From positions 1 to 64,000 of the forward strand of contig JAVXUO010001410.1 in the NCBI GenBank assembly GCA_033065855.1: a stretch of DNA of 64,000 nt, in the 5' to 3' direction. Made by a program: the position numbers and the translations under genes. This DNA is from Escallonia rubra. Its lineage: Eukaryota; Streptophyta; Magnoliopsida; Escalloniales; Escalloniaceae. Below are positions 35,171 through 47,556 of the stretch, one piece after another (within the stretch, counting starts at the first letter, position 1; the number at the start of each line of letters is the position of its first letter). Under the pieces are notes generated by a model, which saw only the letters and a program-made list of their open reading frames with translations, had not been told where the DNA came from and ran no database searches.

Positions 35171-36486
35171 GTAAACTACACTAATGGTCACTGAACTATG
35201 GGCCAAACTTCACTTTGCCCACTGACTTTCGATGTGTGTCATTCTGGTCTAAACTCACTGAGTTGGTCAACGAGGCAGTTCTTTTAGCTGGCTTTACAAA
35301 GAGCCCCATTAAGTGGTCATGTGCCTGAGGCAAAAGCATCACTCCCCCTCAATTCTTATTATTATAAGAGAAAAGAGAAGTTATTAGCTTTAAATGACAT
35401 TTTTGCTAAGTGAGGCTAAATTCCCAGATTTTTCTGCTAAAGCTGTATTCTTTTGTGACTAAAAAGAAGCATTGAAGTTGCTTTTAGATCCTTCGGAGAC
35501 AAAAATAGCGTATACTTCATCCTATCTTTATTTTTAATTTCTTCACTTTTCTCTCTTTTTCGTCTTCTACCACCCCTAACACCCGTCGGTCAATCACCAC
35601 CAACACTACCATCATTCAATCGCCACCCAGCCTAACCTAACCCCGATCCAACCACCCAGCCAAACCCTGCCACCGGTGGTACCCAAACTCCATTAACACC
35701 CGCCATCCAATCGCCACCCAGCCCAAACCCGCCTCCACTGCTACCCAAAACCCAGCCCCAACCACCATGCCCCGCAGCACGGCCACTGCCACCCACATGC
35801 CAAGTACACCTCCACTGCCACCCTAACCCCAGATCCAAAAACGCAGCCCAAGCCCTCAGCCGCTGGAACACAAACCCCATCACCACCTGCCATTCAAGCA
35901 CCACCACCAACCCCCACACTTCAAATTGAGTTTCATATCTTCCGTCTCTCCTCTTCCATTCTTCAATTGACATGTAAGTTAATTTTCCGGCGGTGGTTGA
36001 GATCGTTGTGACCGGAACTAGGTTACCGGAGCTCCGAGCAGAAATCAGCAATGCCGCAAAAATCTTGGACACAATTACCGGAATCTTGAACTAATCATTG
36101 GCGTATCCCTAAGCAGTGATAGTCCAAATCAGCCTTGTTGGCCTTGTGGTTGATATGGCGGAAGGATAGGTGGATACGGTGATGGTTATGGTGGGTACCT
36201 AACAGGTATGGTGGCAATGGTTAAGGGTTGGTGGGGTTATTTGAATACGAGTAACAAAAAAAAAACTTTTATGGCCTTGTTTAAAAATTTAACCCGTCTT
36301 GACGTCCCACGTGCCAGTCATGTGCTAACCCACGGGCAAAACCTAATACAGCAGCTAACGCCTAACACAATGGACAAAGTGGACAAATTAGGAATATAGT
36401 GACCAAAGTTTGACACAAATCAAAACTTGGTGGGCAAAGTAAAATTTGGCACATAGTTCATCTCAGTGACCATTGGTGTAGTTTAC
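35171..36486. mobile_element. Mutator-like MITE/Pack-MULE in the intron upstream of the DUF6598 exon
   Basis: Inverted repeats of about 85 bp begin GTAAACTACACTAATGGTCA (left) and GTAAACTACACCAATGGTCA (right, reverse-complemented). The flanking duplication is unclear. A - strand open frame (35632-36072) starts with a non-repetitive segment (GNLVPVTTISTTAGKLTYMS) and turns Gly/Trp-rich. The first part may be captured coding DNA that I do not recognise. Confidence 0.72.
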
Positions 36487-36674
36487 TCAAAAACTCTTGA
36501 TATCTTAGTAGACTAGTCTTGTACCGGGTGACGACCTTACCGTAATGTACTAACGACACAGTAATCCACAGAGGCCTTTGGCAACTAAAACAAAAGGGAG
36601 AGAAATCAAACATACATATAGCAATATTAAAGTTAGCAACTTGATACCGTAATTTGAAAGATATCTTGACGTAC

Positions 36675-36773
36675 CACCTCCTTGGCGTGCTCTTCAACTT
36701 CTAGCTCGTCCTGCTCTTCTGCTTCTCTCTCTGTCTCCACTATAACTAATCGCACCTCCCACGTTTCACACGT
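36675..36773 (-). CDS. Probable internal exon, acidic coiled-coil segment (33 codons)
   Basis: Acceptor TTTTTTGCAG precedes 36773, and donor GTACGT follows 36675. In phase 0 it reads TCETWEVRLVIVETEREAEE then QDELEVEEHAKEV: charged and helix-prone. It is open throughout and begins and ends in phase 0, compatible with the exon at 58750-58989, which ends in phase 0 and is also coiled-coil-like. Downstream it should join the DUF6598 exon. Alone this is only a splice-site-supported prediction. Confidence 0.5.
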
Positions 36774-38189
36774 CTGCAAAAAATAGCTTAAGAATGCCTA
36801 CAAAACCAAACAGGGAAAAAAAAAAAAACCTTCACTCCATGAAAGGCACCAGTCCTGCTCCAAACTTAACTTGGACACCTGAATAACATTCCCTTCTCTT
36901 CTTTCCTCCACTGTCATTCATCATTCTGTTTCTTTGTTGATATCTGTTTTGATTCTCGAAACTCAGTTTGATAACATCTATTTCCTCCATCAACATGCAA
37001 CATATAACAGCCTAGCAACTATGCCTGACATCTGACCCAAACCAATCGGTCATCTATTGGGTTATGCATATATTATCATTATACTTACTTCCAGTACAAA
37101 AATACTTAGGAGAATATAAAGCCACACCGGACAAACAACAAACATGGTCACTGTAGCATCAAAAAAGGTTTTCTTCAAATTAAAATGTTGCCTCTAGACA
37201 AGCGTGAGAAAAAGTTCAGATAGTCTACTTAATAAATAATATGGTTAACGAGAAGCTTCTGCTCAGGAAACAGGCTGAGACAAACAGGGGCAGTTTTAAT
37301 GCTGAAAATAACTTCTCAAAGCATGCAGCAAGAAACAAAAAAATAATAGGTTTTCCTAAACATCTCCATATATGACAAAAGCCTGTTGATTTATATTTTA
37401 ATTTATGTGGTTCTTTTCCAGTTTAACAACTATTATGTCTTTCATGCAGAACATCAACTGTCAAAAACAATACTAGAGATACAGAAAGAAAAATATAACA
37501 GCAGTTCTGGGTATCAACAACAGTATTCTATGTCCCATGAACGAATGTTTATTTTCATAAGGGGACCAAAGAAGAGAACCTCATCAAGAGATGCAAGACA
37601 CACGCCCTTCTCATCCTCTAAAAATTCTCCTGCATGCTGCTAAACAGTGAAAATTTAATCAGTATAAGGGGAATCAATAAACTTAAATTACGTTTAAAAG
37701 CCAAAATATATCTTAAATTGTTCCTCTTAGACTCTTTGGCTGTGTATGCTTTGTCCATGATCATTGCCGGTAGACGAGTAAGATGGGTCGTTGGGCTCTG
37801 AAGTGCAATTTAAATTGGGTATTCCACAACTCAAAATGGCTACAGATGTTATTACCCGTCTGAAAAGGTGTTTGCCACTACAGATCTCACCTTTTGTGAG
37901 TCAAAATCCTAGGGGGACTCTAGTGATGGAGAAATGTCGTCATTTTAACTCTCACACTTCAACTTTCTAATGGGACGAGATAATTATTGAGGTGAGCTGC
38001 GAAATTTACTGAGTAGAATTAGACACAGTTGTTGTTGGATTTCTAGTTTCATCTCTTTGACTCTGTCTCCTAAGTTTTAATATACTTTTGATGATTACTG
38101 ATTTCTTCTTTTTTTTTTTCAGAGAAGGTTAATTTAAACCAAGATCTATTTATCGATAATCAAAATCACTCATAGATGGGTTGTAAGTA
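36774..38189. other. Gene-free stretch
   Basis: I see no coding domain, inverted-repeat ends or tandem repeats here. It would be intron sequence if the split-gene model holds. Confidence 0.5.
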
Positions 38190-39990
38190 TTCTGATTTTG
38201 TTTCAAGGGATACAAGACTCATTTGTTCTAATTCCTAGGAATATGATTCTTGGTTCTTTTTACATAAATATTGAACCCGAAGTACAAGGAATGGAAAAGC
38301 AAAAATTTCTTGCTTGGAGAATAGGATTCTCTGATTGGAGGACATTAAAGCTTTGGGAGGACCTACCAGGTTGTGAAAATATTATCTTCTCATCTCCTTC
38401 AGGAGTTTCTATTATAGAATCTACTTTGGTATTTTGTGGATTTTGTTGTAAATGGGAAGCCTTATTTTCAATTACGCAGTCTTTGGGGCGTTAACTCATT
38501 GAAATTTACTTTCCTAGGTAACGTTACCTGAGTTTTCTCGAGATTGGATTGAAATTATATGACCGGTTTGCCTAGGTCAGCTATATATATAAAGGCTGGA
38601 CATATGGTTGTCATAGCTTTAAATAAATACCAAATTGCAGCTAGAGGTTTCATATTATACCTTTGTGTCTTTACTAGGAAGCACCAACACCTCATATGGG
38701 TTGAGGTATGGTGTCTAATACCTACCGACACTCTGACACCTCCGGCGCGTGTCCGACACCTCTCCGCAGTGTCCTTATTTATTTATTTTTAAATTATCGG
38801 TCCAACACCTCTCCGCAGTGTCCATTTTTATTTATTTATTTTTAAATTAGCAGACATCGCGTCGGACACCTCTTGAAATAGTTTCCACACGTATCGGGCC
38901 AAAATACAATATTTTAAACTTAGTTCGAGGTCAGCATGTAGTAATTGACAAATTTGGGGCTAACTTAGAAATGAACTTTTAAGGCAACAAACCTTTTGTC
39001 AACCGAGTCTTCTTCTACACGGCTGTTGTCTGCCTAACCAAGAGAAAAGAAGATGAATCAATCGGACGATCTTGCCAGAGGATCTTGATGGATTTCAACC
39101 GAAGATACCCTTCTTCTTTCTTTTTCATCTCTTTCTCTTTTCGATCTTTTTTGTTACCGAAAGCATCCAAGCGTATCAGTCCAGAGGAAGATAAGTCAAC
39201 ATTCCCGACCTCATTCACAGACCAATCTGGCTACATAAGACCTCTCCTTCATGCCTTTGGTCCTGTGTCTTTTTCCTTCTTTCTTGTTACTTTTGAGACT
39301 ATTTCATGTTACTGTCTTTCTTTCTCATCCATTTTGAACAAAATCCAGCTACTTCAATTGATGTTTATTTTTCTTATATATGTTTAATATATATGCGTAT
39401 ACATATATCTTCGTACATATGTAATAAAAATACAAAAAATTCAGCGGAGTCTTGCGGTGTCCATAATCTGGTTTTCTGGTAATTACGGCGTCCGGTATCC
39501 TGGTCGGGGTCGGTGTCGGTGTCGGTGCTACCTACTGTCTTTATAGCTAAGGTTAACAAATGCATTATGCGAGGATCAGACAATGAGACTGGAAATTTTG
39601 GATAGCAATTAAAACACATTGTTCTATTACATAGGCTTGTTTTTACCATTCCTAATAAAGAACCATTAAAATTTAGACGTCTATCACCTCTTAAAGCTGC
39701 CCAAATACGGCTATCTAGACCATCTCTGGTTAATGAAATGATACCAATTTGTAATAATCCAACACGGACATATCTGTATTTTTTTCCATGTTCTAAAGCA
39801 AATTGCTAAATAATTGGAAGGATCAATTAGCTTTGGATATTTTCAAAGTTTGCTCAACAGTCTTTGTTCTGGAAATTTTTTACCAATATTTTTCACATTT
39901 AATTCACGAAGAGTGTTCCTGGATTTTACTTGGCTCTTAGTTACATTGGTGGACAGTGACCCAATGAGATATTTGAGTGTTAACCAACTC
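38190..39990 (-). mobile_element. Endogenous caulimovirid fossil A (movement-protein region)
   Basis: Pararetrovirus of family Caulimoviridae, - orientation. The recognised part is a 30K-superfamily movement protein (motifs VGLLQIGIISLTRDGL and FNCYPKFPVSLSDP at about 39560-39760), with downstream viral sequence to about 38190. It is broken, with several breaks, and is split by a hAT MITE (38674-39535), so integration is older than that insertion. Genus not determined. Confidence 0.75.
38666..39543. mobile_element. hAT MITE, 862 bp, inserted in the caulimovirid fossil
   Basis: The element spans 38674-39535, from CTAGGAAGCACC to GGTGCTACCTAC, with subterminal GTGTCCGACACC-type repeats. It is flanked by perfect 8-bp duplications TGTCTTTA at 38666-38673 and 39536-39543, the hAT signature. 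It belongs to the family of the element at 47990-49171. There is no transposase; the open frames are incidental. Confidence 0.9.
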
Positions 39991-40057
39991 TCAAAATGGT
40001 CACAAATGCTAGCCAACTCTTGGGCAAAAGACCCAAAGAAACTTAAAGGGGACTTCG

Positions 40058-40132
40058 GTTATATATACATATATGTATTATATATACACATATACCATGC
40101 ATATTATACATATGTATATATACATATGGGGG
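40058..40132. repeat. AT-rich TATA/TACA repeat
   Basis: Low-complexity TATATACATA-type sequence between the two caulimovirid fossils, probably a small repeat insertion near 39955-40170. Ends are not defined. Confidence 0.6.
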
Positions 40133-40559
40133 AAGATAAAATGCCAGCATTAGCAAGTTGCCAACTCTTTGGTTAATTGTCTTTTTAACCCCTCAGTTTC
40201 TAAACAGTTCACTTAAAACACCTCATATATCTCAAAAAACTAGAATTGACCCCTCTCAAGTTTTGAACATGTCATTCCTAGGCAAATTTGGCCATACAAA
40301 AACTGGTATCAGAGACCAATCAAAGGCGAGATCCAACCAAAAAACTCGTGGAAATTCTTTATTTATTAAATCATATGACATAAATTATACACTTAGACCA
40401 TAGAGTTGGAAAAACTGAGATAACCGGTTATTAAATCAAATAATGGATGAACTCTAATTATTTGTAGAAATCTAAACAAGATAGCATCTTAAATATTAAC
40501 TAAATTACACAATTTAGATAAAAGGTTAGGAAGTGAAAACCACGTCCTTAACTCAAATA

Positions 40560-43500
40560 ACTTCCTATTAAACATTGGAAGTTATGACACTACCAAGAAT
40601 TACTATAGCAATGAAACTTCATATGTATTTGAAGAGGTTATATCATACAGTAGTAACAAAGATGAAAGAAAACTTCTTCGAGTGGGTCAAGAGACACCAA
40701 GGATCCCATACAGGGAATAGGTGTAGGAGAAATAGAAAAAATAATAAATGGCAACTTAGACAAAGTAGAAAAAGAAAGATCATTGAAAAAACCAATGATT
40801 AATGAAATATATCCAGCTATTCTAAAATAACAACAATATAAACAAGAAGAAAAAAGAGCCATATCAGAAGTAAATAAAGTGTTTACTGATATGAAGTTAG
40901 GAGGGGATAAACCGATCCAAACTATGTAAGAGAGTGGAATTCAGAATTAAGTTTAAAAAAAAATTCTAAATTTAATAACGCCCTTATAAGGACAAATTTA
41001 CAACAAGAATTTGTTCTCAAGACTGGAAGAAAAGAGCCCAAAAATCAATACAGCATATATCTTGAAGTCGATTGTCTTTCAAATACTGAAGAAATAATCG
41101 ATAATTGGGCACAAGCCTTTAGAATTGCCATAATAGGAGGTAACGTAACAGAAAGGCATGCTATAAAACATTTTATTTGAGCAACTCTGCGAGGAAACGT
41201 AGCTAGAGTTTGTAATAGTATAGCAAATAATGAAATGGTAATTGAAGCCCAAAGCAAGCTTAACATTTCCAAAGAATGGATTACGCGGATAACCTCAAAC
41301 GAGAGTTCTGCGGGATATCGATAGATAATATAGTTATTCAAGAAAAAATTGTCTTCACAAATTTGACAAATCTATAAATGTCATATGTCATATTTTAAAA
41401 ATTATACTTGTGAATTTAAAAAATATTTTTACAAATTAGAACTAAGAAACGACCTCCATTGACAAAAGCAATTTATTGCCACACTCCCTGAACTATGGAA
41501 CGAATTAGCGTAAAAAAGAATTTGTTAAACTTCTAAATGACACAATGCTTTGCAATTCCTTAGGAGGAAGAATAACAGCTGTAAAAGAAGTTCTAAGAAA
41601 TATTGTACTGAAGGACAAGCAATATAATAGATGAAAAAAGCTCATATGAATTACGACTGTTGTTCTACAGTCGATAACAAGATAAACAGCTATGGATGCG
41701 AAAAGAAGCTAAACTTCACGAATAAAAAATTCGTAAAGAAAAGGTTTAGAAACAAAAAAAGGTATGTCAAGAAATGGAAAACCAAGAAAATTTAATCTAT
41801 CAAGAGAAAAACCAAAACCATTGGGAAGATATATTAGAAAAAAATCTTATATTACGTACAAAAACTTTCTTGTCCAAAAGGAAAATCACCAGAAAAGTAT
41901 AATTGTTGCAGGTTATGTTGTGAAAATGGACATTATGGGAATAAATGTCAAAGTAAGAAAAGAAAACAAAATATAAGTTCTTTCTTATTCGCTGAAGAAA
42001 GATACGAGCTAGCATGGGAATACGAATTAGATTCTAAAGACGAAACAGAAGAGCTTGTTTCAGAATACGACTACAAGTCTCATAATTAAACAACATCACA
42101 TGACGAAGAAAGTTTGAAAAAAACTTTAAAATGCAACGATCTTTATGATGTCAGAAACCTACGAGCATGAAGAAAAGATGATTCCCTTATCTAATCTAAT
42201 AACATAATAATTAGCCAGAGTGAATCGATTGAGGAAGAAAATCTCGGTTCTACTATAAACCATTGGAAGATGCCTAAAATCAAGGTGGGAGAAATATACA
42301 AAAACTTCATATTCAGGGTCGAAAGTAAGATGAATGTAGAGATCTCTGAAGGGAAAACCTCTATAGGTCAGATTGAAAAAAGAATATTAGACATTCCTAT
42401 CTTCAAAAAAGATAAGGTAAAACAATACCTTAGAGAAGAATATCACAATGTTCATATTGGCATGATACATGTTAGTCTTTGTCCATTATTCATAGATGGC
42501 AGAGTTACGCCAGTAATCTGTTGTTTAACATACAATCGGTGGAAAACTTTTTAAAAAAGCCCTAATAGGGGCAATCCAAAGTAACTTGTATAACAAACCA
42601 GTTTGGTTTGAAACTACACCAAACTACTTACGTCCTTAAAAGATCCTTATCTTAATAAAGCATTAGGACTGAGGATTCAGACTCAAGATATGACCGAATT
42701 ACGAGAAGTCTGCAAAAAAATTGCAGTACAAGATCGTCTATATCCACAAGTATAACATTAAACAGCGAAGTAAAGCTATTTGAACAAGTAGTAATGTCCG
42801 AACAATAAAAGTATGGAAAAGAAATTCAAAGCAATTATCATGGCCTAAGAAATGGGTGACAGGAAGACTAGCTAGTAAAACAACTAGAACACATACAGAT
42901 TAGGAAAAATAAAGGTGTTCTCATCCTCGAAGAACTAAGGAGACATTCCGTCTCTTCTACACCTTCCACGTCTACAAATACAAAAGGTAAAAGGAAGGAA
43001 AAGATGGTAGAACACTATAGCAAAGAAAAAGAAAGTTTTGATAAAGACATCGTAGGGTACAAAACAGTTACTATTTCAATCAGAAAAAGCACGTCATCAC
43101 GTGTAGAAAGTATACATGTAATGACCACAATGTCTGTACCCAATACCGTCAAGCAAATACTGAAAGAAAAGGACTTGACAAGAGATGAGCTTGAAAAGGG
43201 AATTCAAGACATTACGTGTATTTTCAAGGGTAAAAGAACCTCCGAAAATATGAATAATAAACGGATGGTGGCAAGTCCAAACAATTTTTATATAGAATTA
43301 AGTTTTGACTTTCAGCATCCGATTGCCTGGCACAACCAGGAATTCTACCCTCTGAAAAATGGATCGAAGCAGATCAACTCAGGAGAATGCTAATGGCGAA
43401 TCGCAAATGGCAATGAGTTCAAGCCAAAATATAAATCCAATTCGACTCTTAAGACGAAATTGTTCTAATAAGAAATGTTTTCTTAAAACAAGCTGAAAAT

Positions 43501-46500
43501 CGACCATTTATTCAGGAAAAGTTTCATATTGAGATACAACGTCAAAAAATTCCGTTGTTGAAATATGCTGCTCAAAGATATCAAACTAGGAGAAATCCAA
43601 AAACACGTCAAAAGTGAGTCTCTCTACACAGCCCAGCGTGGTGAAGAGAACAAAACAAACTCATGGAAAACGTTACTTGAAGAAGAAGTAACCAAGGAAG
43701 AGTTACTTAACGAGGAAGTAACCAAAGAAGATGATAGTTGAGTTAAAGATGTATACCAACATTATCAATGCAAATAAGAAAAAGAAATTTCTAGTCTTTA
43801 TAACATAAAAGAGACGTTAGAAAATAATTTCAGTGATGACCTGCTAAAATTATGAGATAAACTTTGGGCGGCATTGACTCTCAAGGATAAAGATTATATG
43901 GTCAACGTAAAACCAATGCATCATAGTCTTGAGATGGTCTAGAAATTTGAATGACAAATTCCTGAAATACTAAAACAAGGGATGATAAGACCCAGCGAGA
44001 GTCCTCATTCAAGTCCAGCTTTCATGCTAAAAAATCATGCAGAACATGCTACAGGAAAAGCCAGATTAGTCATAGACTATAGAGCTTTAAACGCGGTAAC
44101 AGTTAAAGATGGCAATAAAATTCCAAACAAGGATATGCTGATAAATAGAATCCAGCTAGCCAACTTTTTTCTCAAAGCTTGATTTCAAAAGAGGTTATTG
44201 GCAAATCAAAATGGAAAAATCATCAATCCCATTAACTATCTTTAGCGCACCACAAGGACACTATGAACGGACGATATTACCATTTCGATTAAAAAATGCT
44301 CCACCTCTATTCCAACGAAAGATGGATAGCATTTTTAGAAAGCACAGAGACTACTACGTAGTATACATAGATAATATATTAATATTCTAAAAAAACAGAG
44401 ATGACCATAGAAATCATCTAAAAAAGATAAACACAAGAATTCATTGATCGTGGATTACTACTATCACAAAAGAAATGTGAATGAGAACAAACCACTATTA
44501 ACTTTCAAGGATTGAGAATGGAAGACAGTAGAGAGAATAGAAGACAGTAGAAAAATTGTCCTTTAACATCACATAGCTGAATTTTAAAGCTATTTCCAGA
44601 ACAAATCAATGATGTAAAACAACTTCAAAGATTTATTCAGTTGTTAAATTACGCAAGGAAATTCATCCCACATTTATCAAATCTAATAAAAGCGTTCAGC
44701 AAAAAACTTAGAAAAGGAAAGTGATATGCGAAGATAAAGATACCCAAAATATTCTTTAAATAAAATGCCAAGTTAAAACCTTGCCAAAACTAAGCTTGCC
44801 TAAACAAGGAGATAAGCTAGTTATGGAAACTGATGCTTCTGAAAATTGCTAGGATGCAGTATTAAAAGCAATACAACCCGATCAAACTGGAACAGTTATA
44901 TGGTTACTGGAGTGGAACTTTCAGACGTGCAGAAACTCAGTATCACATAAATGAAAAAGAGTTTTTAGCTATAAAACAGGGCATAAAATCTTTTTACGTA
45001 TTTCTAGTTTCTGAGCACTAGAACAAATAATAGGTGTTTTGAAGCTTTCCTTAAGAGAAACCTAAGAGATGTTACTTAAACAAGACTTTGTCGATGGCAA
45101 CAATGGTTCAGCTATTATACGTTTGATATAGAATACATCTCATCAGCCAAAAAAAAGCACTTGTAGATAGCCTAGTCAGGAAAAAATGCTTTATGGTGCA
45201 GGAAGCTGTAACCTCAAAAAAGACTACTCAAAAGGCCTTAAGAGAAAGATATAAAGCAGGAGATCCTGAAGTCAGTCTATTGGGAGAACCATTAGGGAAA
45301 TTCGACTACTACGTCATTTACCCTAAAAAGAGGACAGTTCTTTGTCATTCACAAATCTCCCCTAGTAGCGGAAGAAGATGGTTCGAACTACCAACCTGAA
45401 AGCCCTAAAACAAGACGATTTAAAACTAAGCATTCCAAACCAATGCATAAGTTTTCAAATAAGGAGAGTAAGGCTAAAAACCTCAACAACAAGGCACCCT
45501 AAACAAATGGGCAAGAAAATAAAAAATTACTATCCTAACAACAAGGATTTAAAAAGAAAAGTGACAATTGACGAAAATGAGAATCTTCAAAGCAGAACGT
45601 TACCATAACACAAACCAATGATAATGTAAACAAATTTGTTTTATGATCCAGGGTTATGAGAAGAGAGGAAAAATCTCTTTGGAAATGTCTGGTACTACCT
45701 GAGGGAAAAGTACCGAAGGGAGTTACGAAGAACCCTTAGCCAATTAACAGATTATGTTAAGCACTTAGGAAAAAGGCTCAATATAAATGATAAAGAAGGA
45801 ATAATAGTCCTACAAGAAGAGGAAGAAAGAATCAGACTGCTAGAAGAACTAGAATCATTGCTCCCAGCTAATATCACTACTAAAATAAAAGAGCTAGCCA
45901 GGAAGAAATATGAACACGGGGAGTTCTTTTGCAAACCAAGAATGAAAGCGTTCCTGAATTGGGATTATGGATGGTCAAGCCTCACATTACCATCAGACAT
46001 GATTGATCTTAAATGGATTGAACATGGACTCCTAGACACATTTGAAATAGACCAAGATGATTGGCAACTCATCGACAATCTTCCGGCTATAATTCGATAT
46101 GCTCTTGGAGTTATAAGATCCAATCCACATATTATCACAGTCCATATATTGTCAACCTTGGCAGAGAGAAACGAAACCAAGTTATACCAACCATACAGAT
46201 TTGGTTCATTTACTAATTTACTAATAAAAAGTTAATGAATTTCTACCCGGCCACACCAAGATGAACTATGAAACACATACAATCAGGAGAAAAGACAAGA
46301 TTGAAAGAATTAATTTTGTCCATCCAACCATCGGAAACATGGTAGCTAAGCCCATAGAAGCATATTTATGCGATGAACGAAGAATAGTAATCTTGAAGGG
46401 GTGTAGAGCATTCATAGAGCCCTCCAAACAGGGTCAAAATCAGGAAATCAAGCTCTATGAACGGTTCAATAGCCAAGGACAAGAAGAACCCGATTTGCCT

Positions 46501-46930
46501 AGCCAAACTTTTGAGCTATACAAGAGAGTTCGAGACCACAGGATAAGCATGATCGAAATGGACACAATTACCAGCGAAAAATGACAGCCACGTGGGGAAC
46601 AGAATAAAGATTTCTGCCATAATAAAAGAAAAAGATGATCCCTATAAAAAATAATAGAGGATTTTCATTGTTGAAGAATAATGTGCCTGATCCTTTCATC
46701 TGTAAAAGAGGTTGAAATAAGAGCTAGAAGGCAGAGGAAGTTTAAGAGATTGTGAAATGTGTAAGAGTATAAGAATGTGAAGCGTGGAGTGTGCTAAAAA
46801 TTAGTGTGTGCAACAATAGAAGAAAGCATTCCTTTCTATTGCTCCTATGTAAAATTTTCTTTCCAATATAAATAAAGAAGTACTAGTTTTAGTACGAAAA
46901 TTTTCTACTGCACTTTTCAAACCAATATCC
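40560..46930 (+). mobile_element. Endogenous caulimovirid fossil B, nearly full-length layout
   Basis: Pararetrovirus, + orientation. Parts in order: coat-protein region with CCHC zinc knuckle (about 40600-42060), 30K movement protein (HIGMIHVSLCPLFIDG, about 42270-42750), protease/reverse transcriptase (KARLVIDYRALNAVT near 44060), RNase H (to about 45180), and a transactivator-like region (45190-46590). An intergenic stretch with a TATA-like AATATAAATAAAG box lies near 46865. Coat protein before movement protein recalls the cavemovirus/solendovirus arrangement; this is inference. It is broken, with well over ten breaks, and old. More viral-like open sequence continues to about 47210. Confidence 0.85.
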
Positions 46931-47556
46931 TGGAAGCTTGAGAGAGTGTAATTTTAACCATCTGCCAATTCTGGGGCATCGAGTTGTGTGTTCACTTGGT
47001 GAAAAGTTTAGATATCGAAAAGCAACAGGAGAAACATGGGGGGTGTACATTCAAGGACCAAGAACAGCGCCTTTATGAGTAACATTATATCCTAAAATAA
47101 CCTTGCGTGATTATATTGTATGTGATAAAGTACTATGGTGCATAAAAATATATTTTTCTAAAGTTTTGGGGTTAGATTACAATTACGTTGTATTAGGGTT
47201 ATCTAGTACTATTGAGGGAGAAGACTTTATCTAGACCGTCTATAAATCAGTGATAGACGGCCAGATTGCTTTGGCAAATAAAATAAGTTGTCGGCGCTGG
47301 CAGTGGATCTGCTAATCTGGTGATGGCGACACTTGTGCTAGTCCGATGACGTGACAGGAGAAGACTAAGGTGCAAAATTAGAAAAAAAATTCCCTTTAGT
47401 TGAACCAGCAATGTAATTTATTTGGGGGTATTTTGTCCAAATAAAGATTGGGAGGCCATTTTGTCCATATAAAGATTTAGAGGCTATTAAATACCTCTTA
47501 TAGGTGGGGAGGTTAGCCAAGCCCATATATATACATATATACATGTATGTAAACAT
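46931..47556. other. Viral tail and degraded repeat remnant
   Basis: 46950-47210 is open in one frame and could be additional caulimovirid sequence. 47215-47360 has diverged pieces resembling the inverted-repeat family (phrases like GACGGCCAGATTGC and GTTGTCGGCGCTGGCA). 47360-47556 shows nothing else recognisable. Confidence 0.4.

Noticed and set aside
37386-37643. 85-codon open frame as an exon
   Set aside because: No splice signals or family features were convincing, and it is on the opposite strand from the host exons.
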